A stretch of DNA of 64,000 bases from an uncultured Verrucomicrobiota bacterium (GTDB lineage Bacteria; Verrucomicrobiota; Verrucomicrobiia; Limisphaerales; UBA9464). Positions 1-8,260 of this stretch are shown here, piece by piece. The notes under the pieces were generated by a model. The model was given only the letters and a program-made list of their open reading frames with translations. It was not told where the DNA came from and ran no database searches. The DNA lies in the NCBI GenBank assembly GCA_903922605.1, contig CAIXUG010000022.1, forward strand, positions 22,371 through 86,370, in the 5' to 3' direction. The translations under genes and the position numbers were made by a program. Within the stretch, counting starts at the first letter, position 1. Each line of letters begins with the position of its first letter.

Positions 1-494
1 TTGGCCCGTCGGGATTGATATTGGGCAGCGATGGCAACCTCTATGGAACAACCGCGGGTGATTCCTACAATCACGGGACCGTGTTTCAAATGAAACCGGA
101 CGGCACCATGACGACCTTGTACTCGTTTGGCGGGCCGGACGGGTCCACCCCTTCCGGTCCCTTGGTGCAAGGCAAAGACGGATATTTTTATGGGACCACC
201 ACTTATGGCGGTCCGCAATGGACCGGGTCCGCTGGCTTTAGCGGGTATGGGACAATTTTTCGTGTCGCGATTCTCCCATCGTTCCAAAGCATCAAGCAGA
301 TCGGTGGCGACATAAACCTCACGCTGATCGTCATGCCCGGTCAAAAATATCTGCTGCAGTACTGCACCGACTTGGCTGCAACGGACTGGCACAATCTGGG
401 CGACCCGGTAACGGCGGGCAATCCTGTCCCGTCCGTCTTGGATCACCTTGGCACGGATTCCCTGCGGTATTACCGCATAGAATTGCTGCAATAA
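1..494 (+). CDS. GloVer (Gloeo/Verruco) repeat protein, C-terminal part
   Basis: The gene is cut by the left window edge; the frame is open from base 3 (reading G-P-S-G-L-I-L-G-S-D-G-N-L-Y-G-T-T). Two repeats of the type LxxGSDGNLYGTTxxG...GTVFQ/GTIFR are visible, the signature of the GloVer tandem-repeat family common in Verrucomicrobiota and seen in some cyanobacteria. After the repeats comes a domain of about 65 residues beginning near base 285, with YLLQYCTDL, W-x-N-L-G and the terminal motif RYYRIELLQ. Such tails occur on many exported verrucomicrobial proteins, and two other secreted proteins in this window end similarly. Probably secreted or surface bound; the function of the family is unknown. 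The upstream part and signal peptide lie outside the window. Confidence 0.8.
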   Translation, partial: GPSGLILGSDGNLYGTTAGDSYNHGTVFQMKPDGTMTTLYSFGGPDGSTPSGPLVQGKDGYFYGTTTYGGPQWTGSAGFSGYGTIFRVAILPSFQSIKQIGGDINLTLIVMPGQKYLLQYCTDLAATDWHNLGDPVTAGNPVPSVLDHLGTDSLRYYRIELLQ

Positions 495-1099
495 ATATTT
501 CCAGCCGCCTCCAACGCCTCTGCTCTCAGTAGGGCGGGACCGCCTTTTGGGGGCCGGTGCGCTTTGATTCAAGCCGGAGTGGATTATCGCCCTTCGACTG
601 CGTGCGCTCCATCGGTGAATCGGAGACAGCCTGCAGCGCGGTACCCGACGGTCCGTTGTCCGAACGTCGAAGCCGAGCGGTCCCTGCGACGCGATTGGGC
701 CGCGCCCATGCTCAAGATGGTTGCCGACGAGTGTCGGCAACGCGGCTCTTCCTCACGAAAGGCTGCACAGGTCAAACAGGCCGAACCTCGACGCCAACTG
801 GAGCAGTTGCTTGACCGGGGCAGTTCGCTGCCCAATAGCCAAATATCCCAGTTCGCAAAAAGACGCTCAGTGAGGAAATTGACCTTTGCCAGTAGGACCA
901 AAGCCCGTGGCTCGAACCGCTCAGAACTGGTTAAAAACCATGAAAAGTCTTCGGAAAGCGGTTGAAAAGGGGATTTTACGGAAAAAAGTAACTTGCCGTC
1001 AAAGTGTTTGGCTCGAGCCTATTCCTCGAGGGTAAATACGCTCGTAGATTGGCCATCAGACCGTGGTTGTTCAGTCGTGAACCACCATTGGTGGCGGGA
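495..1099. other. Non-coding stretch with compact hairpins
   Basis: No convincing gene. Open frames exist on both strands, but none resembles a known protein and codon use is poor. Two perfect small hairpins stand out: GTTGCCGAC-gagt-GTCGGCAAC at 720-741 (9-bp stem, 4-nt loop) and GGGCAG-ttcg-CTGCCC at 818-833 (6-bp stem closed by a UUCG tetraloop). The part from about 850 to 1070 is AT-richer than its surroundings. A short palindrome, CCACC-att-GGTGG, at 1082-1094 lies just 3' of the tRNA on the minus strand and could end its transcript. A structured RNA or decayed repeat is possible but not shown. Confidence 0.35.
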
Positions 1100-1174
1100 T
1101 GGTGCGAGATGCAGGGTTTGAACCTGCGACCCCTCGCGTGTGAAGCGAATGCTCTACCACTGAGCTAATCTCGC
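1100..1174 (-). tRNA. tRNA-Val (anticodon CAC)
   Basis: Read on the minus strand, the acceptor stem GCGAGAT (1174-1168) pairs with ATCTCGC (1110-1104). The D arm contains GCTCAGTGGTAGAGC. The anticodon arm has stem TTCGC/GCGAG and loop TTCACAC, giving anticodon CAC for GUG (Val). The T arm contains GGTTCAAACC. The discriminator A (1103) is followed by an encoded CCA at 1102-1100. All arms of the cloverleaf are intact. It is transcribed divergently from the nagB-like gene. Confidence 0.95.
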
Positions 1175-1385
1175 GCACCGGGACGGCGTAAATAGTCGAG
1201 CGATCCGCCCCTGCAAAGAAAAACTTCGCGGGAAAATCACTGTCGGCCGCCTCCTTGCTGCCGAATTGCCAACCGGCGCCTTGGCTCCGCGCTCCGCGTT
1301 CTCCGCTCCGCGCTGTGCCTACCCCGAATGCGAGGCCGATTTTCGTTTCACCGCGGCGCGGGGTGACGCTAGCGTTTTCCGACAC

Positions 1386-2165
1386 ATGTCGTCTGCTCCT
1401 GTGCCGATCCGTTCGTTCCGCGCCGAGGCGCTGAAGGTTGAGGTTTTTGCCACCTACGCCGATCTGTCCACGGCCGTGGCCCGGCGCGTGCAGGAACTCC
1501 TGGCCGATACCATCGCCCGGCAGGGTTCCGCCGCCGCGATCTTGGCCACGGGCAATTCCCAGATCCGTTTTCTCAAGGAGCTGGTCGCGCTGGGCGGCGT
1601 GGACTGGTCGCGGGTGACGCTCTTCCACATGGACGAATACCTCGGGGTGCCGGCGGATCATCCCGCCTGCTTTCGCCGGTACATGAAGGAGCGGGTTGCC
1701 AGTCTCGTGAACCCGCGCGCCTTCCACTATCTCGGCGGCGATGCCGAACTGCCGCTCGACGAATGTGCCCGCTACACCGCGCTGCTCAAGGCCCAGCCGA
1801 TCGACCTGTGCTGCCTCGGCATCGGCGAGAACGGGCACCTGGCCTTTAACGATCCGCCGGTTGCCCGCTTCGACGACGCCCACTGGGTGAAGCTGGTGAA
1901 GCTCGATGACGCCTGCAAGATGCAGCAGGTCAAGGAAGGCCACTTCCCCTCACTCGAGGCGGTGCCGCCCTACGCCTTCACGCTCACGATCCCCGCGCTC
2001 TGTTCCGCGAAGAAGATGCTGTGCCTTGCGCCCGAGCTGCGGAAGGCCGTGCCGGTGAAGAATGCCCTGCAAGGGCCCATTTCGACCGCCTGTCCGGCGT
2101 CGTTCCTGCGCACGCAGGCGCAGTGCGACATGCTGCTGGACCAGGATTCGGCGTCGCTGCTCTGA
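1386..2165 (+). CDS. nagB: Glucosamine-6-phosphate deaminase family protein
   Basis: A 259-residue protein of the NagB/6-phosphogluconolactonase sugar-isomerase fold. NagB converts glucosamine-6-phosphate to fructose-6-phosphate plus ammonia. The phosphate-binding turn LATGNS lies at about residues 53-58. HMDEYLG (81-87) holds the general-base Asp of the family, and GIGENGHLAFNDP (145-157) contains the catalytic ENGH with His151. I chose the ATG at 1386 because an upstream in-frame extension to 1266 is Arg/Ala-rich and unlike the family. The length matches the family (about 240-270). The C-terminal lid differs from E. coli NagB, so a related sugar-phosphate specificity cannot be excluded. ruvX follows 57 bp downstream. 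Confidence 0.85.
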   Translation: MSSAPVPIRSFRAEALKVEVFATYADLSTAVARRVQELLADTIARQGSAAAILATGNSQIRFLKELVALGGVDWSRVTLFHMDEYLGVPADHPACFRRYMKERVASLVNPRAFHYLGGDAELPLDECARYTALLKAQPIDLCCLGIGENGHLAFNDPPVARFDDAHWVKLVKLDDACKMQQVKEGHFPSLEAVPPYAFTLTIPALCSAKKMLCLAPELRKAVPVKNALQGPISTACPASFLRTQAQCDMLLDQDSASLL

Positions 2166-2222
2166 CAATTTCACCCCCGCTTTCCACTCGCCCTCCGCCT
2201 TTCGACGCCCGAATTCTCGCCC

Positions 2223-2636
2223 ATGCGTATCCTTGCCCTCGACCATGGCACCAAGCGGATCGGTGTCGCCCTCAGTGACCAGCTGAAGATGATCGCCCAG
2301 CCGCTGGAGTTCATCCCGGCGGAGCCGTTTGGGGATTTTCTGGCCCGGCTCAAGGAACTGATCCGGACCAAGGAGGTCGAGCTGATCCTCGTCGGCATGC
2401 CGCGCAACATGGATGGCAGTTACGGCGAGGCGGCGGGCAAGGTGCGTGAGTTTGTGACCGTGCTGAAGGAAACCGTCGCCGTGCCACTGCAGCTCTGGGA
2501 CGAACGGCTGACTTCGGCCCAGGCCAACCGCGTGCTGATCGATGGCAACGTCCGCCGCATGGACCGCAAGGAGAAGGTGGACAAGATGGCGGCGGCGATC
2601 CTGTTGCAGAGCTACCTGGACTCGCTGTCGATGTGA
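2223..2636 (+). CDS. ruvX: RuvX/YqgF, Holliday-junction resolvase-like nuclease
   Basis: A 137-residue protein of normal length for RuvX/YqgF, an RNase H-fold protein implicated in 5' pre-16S rRNA maturation and annotated as a putative Holliday-junction resolvase. The N terminus LALDHGTKRIGVALSD carries the first acidic metal ligand. VGMPRNMDG is the usual (V/I)GxPxxxxG segment, WDERLTS carries the second acidic site, and KVDKMAAAILLQSYLD the last Asp. No Shine-Dalgarno sequence precedes the ATG. It lies in a plus-strand run after nagB and before a membrane-protein gene. Confidence 0.93.
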   Translation: MRILALDHGTKRIGVALSDQLKMIAQPLEFIPAEPFGDFLARLKELIRTKEVELILVGMPRNMDGSYGEAAGKVREFVTVLKETVAVPLQLWDERLTSAQANRVLIDGNVRRMDRKEKVDKMAAAILLQSYLDSLSM

Positions 2637-2752
2637 CGAACGGAGGAGACAGAAGACAGGAGACGCGAGGTGGGAGACAGGAGGGAACGAGCAGCGGCGC
2701 AACGCCGGGTTAATCACTCGCAACTCGCAACTCGTAACTCATAACTTCCCCT
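2637..2752. repeat. Intergenic low-complexity repeat, 7-bp units
   Basis: The spacer begins with a purine-rich stretch (GGAGACAG-like words) and ends in a degenerate 7-bp tandem at about 2716-2750: ACTCGCA, ACTCGCA, ACTCGTA, ACTCATA, ACTTCCC. Similar degenerate word arrays occur in other gene spacers of this window (3.8, 7.5, 10.2, 30.6, 32.7, 41.8 and 49.4 kb). Unlike several of those, this copy shows no clear inverted arm. Confidence 0.6.
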
Positions 2753-3256
2753 GTGTCGCACGACCTTTGGTCCACGTTTGCCGAGCTGATCCGCCTGCCG
2801 TTTCACCACGAGCAGCTCGTGTGGGGCATCGTGCCGCTCTATTTCGGCTGGGCGATGAACGAGCTGACCTCGGCCAAGGTGACGTTCAATACCGCCATCC
2901 AGACCGGGTTCGCGCTGCTCTGGTCGGGCGCGCACTGGGCGTGGCAGGCGTTCCGGAATGATCCGGCCAAGGTGGTCGGCCTGAACACGCATGGGCTGTT
3001 CGCCGTGAACTCGGCGGTCACCCTGCTGGTGATCCTGCTCGGGGCTCTCGCGCTCTGGAGCGGTTTGCGCCGGCGCTATCCGCGCGGGATGAAGTTTCTC
3101 GGACACACGCGCTTCAGCGCGTACTTCATGATCGCGATCTTCCCGATCCAGTCCGGCTATGTCGAATGGTCGTGGCCCCGCGTGTGCGCGATCGCCGCGT
3201 TCGCGGTGCCGATCTGGCTGGTGCTCCACTTCGCGCTCATGCCGCTGCGGAAATAG
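2753..3256 (+). CDS. Polytopic membrane protein of unknown function
   Basis: A 167-residue protein with about five predicted membrane segments: roughly residues 22-38 (VWGIVPLYFGWAMNEL), 47-66, 82-102 (AVTLLVILLGALALW), 124-138 and 145-163. It starts with GTG, directly after the low-complexity spacer repeat. I do not recognise a named family; no catalytic motif or signal peptide is evident. It is co-directional with ruvX and the DUF2007/slyX genes and may share a transcript. Confidence 0.7.
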   Translation: MSHDLWSTFAELIRLPFHHEQLVWGIVPLYFGWAMNELTSAKVTFNTAIQTGFALLWSGAHWAWQAFRNDPAKVVGLNTHGLFAVNSAVTLLVILLGALALWSGLRRRYPRGMKFLGHTRFSAYFMIAIFPIQSGYVEWSWPRVCAIAAFAVPIWLVLHFALMPLRK

Positions 3257-3354
3257 AACCGGGCGGTGCAGGTTCCGTCTGTCTCTTCGCGCCGGTCGCT
3301 TGGCTGCTCCTCTTTTCCTGTTTTCCAAATCGAAGACCGGCCCCAGCCTTGGCC

Positions 3355-3564
3355 ATGCGCGAATTCTTCACCGGGCCGGTCATCAAGACCGAACTGCTGG
3401 TCGTCTGGCTGGAGAAGCATGGCATCGCGGCGATCCAGGAGTTCACCGATCCGGCGGCGCCGGATAACGATGATCTGGACCGTGAAGCCCGCGTGCTGGT
3501 GCCCGAGGCCGATTACGACCGCGCGTGGCAGCTCTTTTTCGCCGACCGGCAGGATGAGCTGTGA
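3355..3564 (+). CDS. DUF2007-type putative signal-transducing protein
   Basis: A 69-residue protein with the pattern of the small DUF2007 family: an N-terminal strand with a target-location phrase (GPVIKTELLVVWLEKHGI), a central acidic loop, and a second strand-helix (ARVLVPEADYDRAWQLFF). The family is labelled putative signal transducing protein, but its biochemical role is unknown. I chose the ATG at 3355; the frame is open further upstream, but that sequence does not fit the family. slyX starts 24 bp after the stop. Confidence 0.7.
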   Translation: MREFFTGPVIKTELLVVWLEKHGIAAIQEFTDPAAPDNDDLDREARVLVPEADYDRAWQLFFADRQDEL

Positions 3565-3588
3565 AAGTGAAAGGATGAGGTATGAATT

Positions 3589-3819
3589 ATGAATCCGAGC
3601 GATCGTGAACGTCAGCTCAGCGTCCGGCTGGAAAAGCTGGAAGCCAATCACGCCCATCTTGAACGCCAGTACGATGAGCTGAACGGGGCCGTCATTGCGC
3701 AGGGCAAGCTGCTGGGCCGCCTGCAAAAGCGACTGGAACAGCTCGACACGACCATGCAGACGCAGGAGCTGGAGCGGATGGCCGGCAACCAGCAGAAGCC
3801 ACCGCATTACGCGCCGTAG
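3589..3819 (+). CDS. slyX: SlyX family protein
   Basis: A 76-residue, almost entirely helical protein with heptad-like Leu spacing (RLEKLEANHAHLERQYDEL) and the family's typical C-terminal PPHY motif. SlyX proteins are small coiled-coil proteins of unknown function, named from a locus beside slyD in enterobacteria. The length is normal. The spacer before it contains AAAGGATGAGG, a possible ribosome-binding site and one of few in the window. A repeat-containing spacer follows, and recN converges from the other strand. Confidence 0.85.
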   Translation: MNPSDRERQLSVRLEKLEANHAHLERQYDELNGAVIAQGKLLGRLQKRLEQLDTTMQTQELERMAGNQQKPPHYAP

Positions 3820-3941
3820 GAAAGTGAGCTGAGAGTGGCGAGTTACGAGTTTCGAGAAAGCCAGAAAGCCAGAAAGCCAGAGAGTGAGAGACGGGCCGGA
3901 GTCTCTCGAATTCGTAATTCGAAAATCGTAATTCCCCCCGG
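3820..3941. repeat. Intergenic degenerate repeat with inverted arms
   Basis: The spacer between the convergent slyX and recN genes holds CGAGTTACGAGTTTCGAG (from about 3839), then three tandem copies of GAAAGCCA (about 3856-3880), then TCTCGAATTCGTAATTCG (about 3903-3920) and a further ATCGTAATTC. The first and last parts are imperfect reverse complements of each other, so the region could fold into a long hairpin between the two 3' ends. No T-run typical of an intrinsic terminator is present. Confidence 0.55.
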
Positions 3942-5648
3942 TCAGTGCGCTTTCAGCAGTTCCTCAGCGTGCTTCCGGGAGGCGGTCGTGAGTCCACCGA
4001 GCATCCGGGCGAGCTCCTCGATGCGGTGGGCGCGGTCCAGCAGCGCGATATGCGACTCGGTGCGACCGGCAACGAGCTCCTTGCTCACGACGTAGTGGGC
4101 GTCGCCGTGGGCGGCGACCGGGGCCAGGTGGGTGATGCAGAGCACCTGATGCTGCCGGGCGATCTGGCGCATCTTTTCGCCGACCGACGTGGCCGTTTCG
4201 CCGCCGACGTTGGCATCCACCTCGTCGAACACGAGCACGGGAACCTCGTCCTCGGCGGCGAGCACGGTCTTGAGCGCGAGCATCACGCGGGCGAGCTCAC
4301 CGCTGGAGGCGATGGCGCGCAGGGGCCGTGCCGGTTCGCCGGGGTTGGGGGCGAACTGGAACTCCAGGTCGTCAAAGCCCGTCGGCGAATAAACAGCGGG
4401 GAGCGCGGAGCTTTCGAGCGGGGAGCGGGGAGCGGGGAGCGCGGAAGAAGACAGCGCGGTGTCGAAGCTGCTTTGCTTAAAGCCGAGCGCGGACAGCTCC
4501 TTGGCGACCGCCTTGGCCAGCTTCGGGATCAGCTTTTTGCGTTCGGCGGTCAGCGCCTTGCCGGCGGTCGCCAGTTCGGTATCGAGACGGGCGAGTTCGG
4601 CGTTGAGGCGGGCAAGCTCGGCGTCGCGGCCTTCCAGGATCGCCAACTTGGTCTGGGATTCTTCGCCGTAGGCGATCACCTCGGCGAGTGAGCCGCCGTA
4701 CTTGCGCTTCAGCGAATGGAGGAGGTTCAGCCGGGCTTCGACCTCGCCGAGCCGAGCTGGGTCCAGTTCGATGCGGTCGGCGTAGCGGGAGAGGTCGCCC
4801 TGCAGGTCACGCAGCAAGGAGACAGCCTGTTCGTGGGCTTCGACCAACGGCGCGGCCGTGGCATCCACGCGCTGGAGATCGTGCAGCCCGCGCCCCAAGG
4901 CACCGAGTTGGGTCAGGATCGCGTCGTCATTTTCGCCCAGTGCGCCCTGGGCGGACTGCGAGAGTTCCAGCAGTCGGGCGGCATTGCTCGCGCGGTTGAA
5001 CTCCGCCTCGACCTCCTCCGCCTCCTCGGGCCGGAGCTTGGCCTCCGTGATCTCGCGCACCTGGAAGCGCAGCAGGTCCAGTTGCTGCGCATAGGTGCGC
5101 TCGTCGACGATCAGGGCCGCCTTTTCGGCCTCGACGGCACCACGGCGGCGGACCAGCTCGGCGAAGGCGTCTCGCTTCGGGGCAAGTCCGCCGAAGGCGT
5201 CGAGGATGGCGAGCTGCTTCGCCGGCTGGAGCAGCGACTGGTGCTCATGCGGGCCATGGAGGTCCACAAGCCATTCGCCCAGCGTTGCCAGCGTTGCCAG
5301 CGTGGTGGGCGAGCCGTTCACGAACTGGCGGTTGGTGCCGGCGGCGGTGAAGGTGCGCTTGAGCACGAGCTGCCCGCCGTCGCACGGCTCCAGGCCGTTT
5401 TCCTCGAGGAAGGCCGGCAGCGGGGCGCGCAGGCCGCTGACATCCAGCAAGGCCTCGACCGTGCAGCCATCGGCCCCGCTGCGGATGGCCCCGCGATCGG
5501 CCCGCTGGCCGAGCACGAGGTTGAGCGCGCCGAGGATGACGGACTTGCCGGCGCCGGTCTCGCCGGTGATGACGTTGAGTCCGGGGCGCAGCTCCAGCGT
5601 GAGGTCGGCCACCAGGGCGAGGTTCTTGATGCGGAGGGTCGTCAGCAC
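3942..5648 (-). CDS. recN: DNA repair protein RecN
   Basis: A 568-residue SMC-like ATPase acting in double-strand-break repair with RecA. The Walker A motif GETGAGKS lies at about residues 29-36, right after the typical start LTTLRIKNLALVADLTLEL. A long coiled-coil middle follows, and Walker B is seen in VLVFDEVDANVGG near the C terminus, with the signature region ASSGELARVMLALK ahead of it. I chose the GTG at 5648 because it places Walker A at the family's usual distance. The open frame runs upstream to 6098, but that part overlaps a plus-strand small gene and is not RecN-like. The length is normal (about 550). Confidence 0.95.
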   Translation of the reverse strand: MLTTLRIKNLALVADLTLELRPGLNVITGETGAGKSVILGALNLVLGQRADRGAIRSGADGCTVEALLDVSGLRAPLPAFLEENGLEPCDGGQLVLKRTFTAAGTNRQFVNGSPTTLATLATLGEWLVDLHGPHEHQSLLQPAKQLAILDAFGGLAPKRDAFAELVRRRGAVEAEKAALIVDERTYAQQLDLLRFQVREITEAKLRPEEAEEVEAEFNRASNAARLLELSQSAQGALGENDDAILTQLGALGRGLHDLQRVDATAAPLVEAHEQAVSLLRDLQGDLSRYADRIELDPARLGEVEARLNLLHSLKRKYGGSLAEVIAYGEESQTKLAILEGRDAELARLNAELARLDTELATAGKALTAERKKLIPKLAKAVAKELSALGFKQSSFDTALSSSALPAPRSPLESSALPAVYSPTGFDDLEFQFAPNPGEPARPLRAIASSGELARVMLALKTVLAAEDEVPVLVFDEVDANVGGETATSVGEKMRQIARQHQVLCITHLAPVAAHGDAHYVVSKELVAGRTESHIALLDRAHRIEELARMLGGLTTASRKHAEELLKAH

Positions 5649-5762
5649 GGCGGGCCTGATTTCCAAGATTCGATTGCCGGTTGCCAATCGCAAACTGCGG
5701 CCGGACCAGAGCAAAACAAATCCGGTTTGCGAAAAAGAGAGGGTGAAGGCTAACTTGGCGGC

Positions 5763-5942
5763 ATGGCAAACGCGGTCACCGAACTTCAGAAAGTCGCCGG
5801 TTCCCTGCCGGAGGGTGACCCGGCGTGGGAACGTATTCTGGCCGATAAACAGCTGCGTCCCAAACTGGAAGCCAGACTTCGCCAGGTGAAAAAGAAGGTC
5901 GCGGCCGGCAAGTCGGAACCGTTCGATTTCAGCCGGTTGTGA
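5763..5942 (+). CDS. Small hypothetical protein (59 aa)
   Basis: A short open frame starting with ATG 114 bp from the recN start on the opposite strand. The predicted protein is hydrophilic, with an amphipathic pattern: TELQKVAGSLPEGDPAWERI, a Lys/Arg-rich middle (RLRQVKKKVAAGK) and an acidic-aromatic end (EPFDFSRL). I recognise no family. The general look recalls small antitoxin-like proteins, but no toxin gene lies beside it. The next gene is a metallo-hydrolase 100 bp downstream. Support comes from the coding-like composition and from filling the only gap between recN and that gene. Confidence 0.5.
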   Translation: MANAVTELQKVAGSLPEGDPAWERILADKQLRPKLEARLRQVKKKVAAGKSEPFDFSRL

Positions 5943-6042
5943 TCGACTTAGCGCTGCCCGCATTTTAATCCGATTGGTTCTGGATTGGTTCGCACGCGGA
6001 TTTTGACAAGGAGTTCGCCTGAGCCGCAGCCTGTCCGCCACG

Positions 6043-6825
6043 ATGTCGTTTTCGTTTTCGTTCCTCGGCTCAGGCACCTCGCAAGGGGTCCCGATCATTG
6101 GCCGGGAGTATCCGCCGGAGTACCTGGCGAACCCGCGAAACCACCGCCTGCGGTCCTCGATCTATGTCGAAACCCCGGCGGTGAGGCTGGTCGTGGACAC
6201 GACGCCCGATTTCCGCACGCAGATGCTGCGGGCGGGGCTGGGGTATCTCGACGCGGTGCTGGTCACCCACGCGCACGCCGATCACATCATGGGCATGGAT
6301 GACTGCCGGCGGGTCTGCGACCTGCGGGACAGCCCGCTGCCGATCTACGCCAGCGAGGAGACGATGGCATCCCTGGCACGGGTTTTTTCCTATGCGTTTG
6401 ATGGCCGGCCGATTCCTCGCAGCTACTTCAATCCCAACCCGCAGGTGCTGCGGGGACCGTTTGAGCTGGGCGACCTCACGATCACACCCTTTGCGCTGCC
6501 GCACGGGCGTATGACGACCACGGGATTCCTCTTTGCGCAGCGCCACGGGCCACGGATGGCTTACCTCACCGATTGCAAGGAGGTGCCGGACGAGGTGATC
6601 GCGGCGGTTCGGGGTGTGGACGTGGTGGTGCTGGATGCCCTGCGTCCGAATCCGCATCCGACGCACATGTGCCTGGACGAGGCGCTGACCACCGCACGGC
6701 GAATCGGGGCCGGCCGCACCTATTTCACGCACCTGACCCATGACTACGACCACGACCGTGACCAGGCAGAACTGCCTGAAGGGGTATGGTTCGCCCACGA
6801 CGGCTTGAAGGTGGAGGTGGGATGA
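6043..6825 (+). CDS. PhnP-like metallo-beta-lactamase-fold phosphodiesterase
   Basis: A 260-residue MBL-fold hydrolase. The start [17 protein letters not shown] is the usual N-terminal strand of the PhnP/YycJ-type branch. Metal ligands are visible: [10 protein letters not shown] (the HxHxDH signature), a His in [11 protein letters not shown], the Asp in YLTDCKEV, and a terminal [10 protein letters not shown]. PhnP acts on phosphoribosyl cyclic phosphate, but no phn operon is present, so substrate specificity is unknown. Its stop codon overlaps the plsC start (ATGA at 6822-6825), implying translational coupling. Confidence 0.85.
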   Translation: MSFSFSFLGSGTSQGVPIIGREYPPEYLANPRNHRLRSSIYVETPAVRLVVDTTPDFRTQMLRAGLGYLDAVLVTHAHADHIMGMDDCRRVCDLRDSPLPIYASEETMASLARVFSYAFDGRPIPRSYFNPNPQVLRGPFELGDLTITPFALPHGRMTTTGFLFAQRHGPRMAYLTDCKEVPDEVIAAVRGVDVVVLDALRPNPHPTHMCLDEALTTARRIGAGRTYFTHLTHDYDHDRDQAELPEGVWFAHDGLKVEVG

Positions 6826-7544
6826 AACCGATGCTCAAGGGCATGACTACCGAAGCACAGCCCAGCGGGACGCCGCGCATGACGGCGATTTACCGCGCTT
6901 CCTGGAATGTTACGCGGCTGCTCTTCTCCGTGTGGTTCCGCTGGCGGGTGTTCAATCCCGAACGGGTGCCAGCCGTCGGGCCCGTGATCCTGGCGGCCAA
7001 CCACGCGTCGTTCGCGGATCCACCGTTGATCGGCAGCGCGGTGGAGCGGCCCGTGAATTTCCTGGCCCGTGACACCCTGTTTCACACGCCGATGTTCGGC
7101 TGGCTCATCCGGCATTTCAACGCCGTGCCGGTGGATCGCGCCGGTGGTGGCGCGGGGCTCAAGGCCATCCTCGATCGGCTCCATGCGGGAGGCTGCATCC
7201 TGTTGTTTCCGGAAGGCACCCGTACGCGGGATGGGCGGCTGCAATCTGCGAAATCGGGCATCGGCCTGACGGTGATCAAGTCCGACGCGCTCGTGGTGCC
7301 GGTGCGGGTTTGTGGCAGTTTTGAGGCCTACGGCCGGCATCATTGGCTGCCGCGTCCCTACCGGGTGGCCATCCGGTTCGGCGAGCCGATGCCATTTACC
7401 GAATTGCGGGCCGAGGCGGCGACCTGTCCCAAACCCCGGCTCAAGATCATTTACCAGGAGGCCGCCGACCAGATCATGGCGGCGATTGCTCGGCTGGAGC
7501 CGGCTGGTGAGCAGGAGGGCAGGGGAGCAGGGGAGCAGGGGTGA
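6822..7544 (+). CDS. plsC: 1-acyl-sn-glycerol-3-phosphate acyltransferase (PlsC family)
   Basis: A 240-residue membrane-associated acyltransferase that makes phosphatidic acid from lysophosphatidic acid. Block I, NHASFAD, lies at residues 60-66 (catalytic H61 and D66), and block III, FPEGTR, at about 129-134. A hydrophobic N-terminal segment lies around residues 30-40. The ATG at 6822 overlaps the preceding stop, and GGAGGTGGG just upstream is one of the few good ribosome-binding sites here. The last residues ([11 protein letters not shown]) are translated from a GGGGAGCA-type palindromic repeat that begins inside the gene, so the C terminus appears to have been extended or replaced by repeat sequence. 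Confidence 0.92.
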   Translation: MKPMLKGMTTEAQPSGTPRMTAIYRASWNVTRLLFSVWFRWRVFNPERVPAVGPVILAANHASFADPPLIGSAVERPVNFLARDTLFHTPMFGWLIRHFNAVPVDRAGGGAGLKAILDRLHAGGCILLFPEGTRTRDGRLQSAKSGIGLTVIKSDALVVPVRVCGSFEAYGRHHWLPRPYRVAIRFGEPMPFTELRAEAATCPKPRLKIIYQEAADQIMAAIARLEPAGEQEGRGAGEQG

Positions 7545-7612
7545 AAGGGAGCGGGGGAGCGGCAGTGGCCGGTTCTCCCCCGCATCCCTGCCCCCTTTCT
7601 CCTCCTGCTCAC
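7507..7612. repeat. Purine-rich palindromic repeat overlapping the plsC 3' end
   Basis: The outer arms GTGAGCAGGAG (7507-7517) and CTCCTGCTCAC (7602-7612) are perfect reverse complements. An inner hairpin pairs GCGGGGGAG (7551-7559) with CTCCCCCGC (7575-7583). Between the arms are tandem GGGGAGCA words. The 27-bp stretch at 7516-7542 recurs exactly at 10192-10218, after rsmE. The element contains the plsC stop codon and could also act as a transcript-end hairpin ahead of grpE. Confidence 0.75.
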
Positions 7613-7685
7613 TTCAAACCGTCGCTATTGCCCGGCGCGATTGCGCCCACTACTTTGCGCCCTCTTTTGGGAAGTTGACTGCATC

Positions 7686-8243
7686 ATGAGCGAAGAAAAA
7701 TCCAGCAAAGCGGATACCGATCAGCCCGGTGAGGAATCGTCCTCCGAGCCATTGACCGCCGACCATATTGCCGATCTGAAGGCCAAGGCCGCGCAGGCGA
7801 CGGAGTATTACGAGCGCCTGCTGCGTACGACGGCGGACTTTGACAATTTCAAGAAACGTGCCGCCCGGGAACGGGACGAGGCGCGGCGGACGGGCACCGA
7901 GGTGACGCTCACCAAGCTGCTGCCGGTGCTCGACAACTTCGACATGGCGATGGCCGCCACCAACCAGCCCAACGCCTCGGTGGAGACGCTCAAGGTGGGC
8001 GTGAACATGATCCACAGCCAGTTGCGCAGCGCGTTCACCGACGCCGGGCTGGAGGAGGTCAGCGCCGTCGGCCAGCCGTTTGACCCGTCGCTGCACGAGG
8101 CGGTCTCGCAGCTCGAGACTACGGAAGCTCCCGAGGGTCAGGTCGTGCAGCAGCTCCGCAAGGGCTACAAGCTGCGGGACCGGCTCTTGCGCCCGGCCAG
8201 CGTGGTTGTGGCGAAGAAGCCTTCGGCCGCGACCGGAAACTGA
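7686..8243 (+). CDS. grpE: Nucleotide exchange factor GrpE
   Basis: A 185-residue co-chaperone that drives ADP release from DnaK. An acidic Ser/Glu-rich N terminus is followed by a long helix ([28 protein letters not shown]) and the usual [14 protein letters not shown] segment. The C-terminal beta domain shows [11 protein letters not shown], and the protein ends with [16 protein letters not shown], the classic GrpE signature. I chose the ATG at 7686, since the upstream extension is not family-like. dnaJ follows after 17 bp; dnaK is not in the window. Confidence 0.95.
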   Translation: MSEEKSSKADTDQPGEESSSEPLTADHIADLKAKAAQATEYYERLLRTTADFDNFKKRAARERDEARRTGTEVTLTKLLPVLDNFDMAMAATNQPNASVETLKVGVNMIHSQLRSAFTDAGLEEVSAVGQPFDPSLHEAVSQLETTEAPEGQVVQQLRKGYKLRDRLLRPASVVVAKKPSAATGN

Positions 8244-8260
8244 TTTTCAGACCATCCCAC

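Noticed and set aside
564..965. Plus-strand open frame of 133 codons in the left gene-free stretch
   Set aside because: No family resemblance, overlapping open frames on the other strand and in another plus frame, and hairpins inside it; coding use is not supported.
1071..1943. Long minus-strand open frame of 290 codons
   Set aside because: It reads through the tRNA-Val gene and antisense to the nagB-like gene; its sequence is low-complexity and His/Arg-rich, as expected from a shadow frame in GC-rich DNA.
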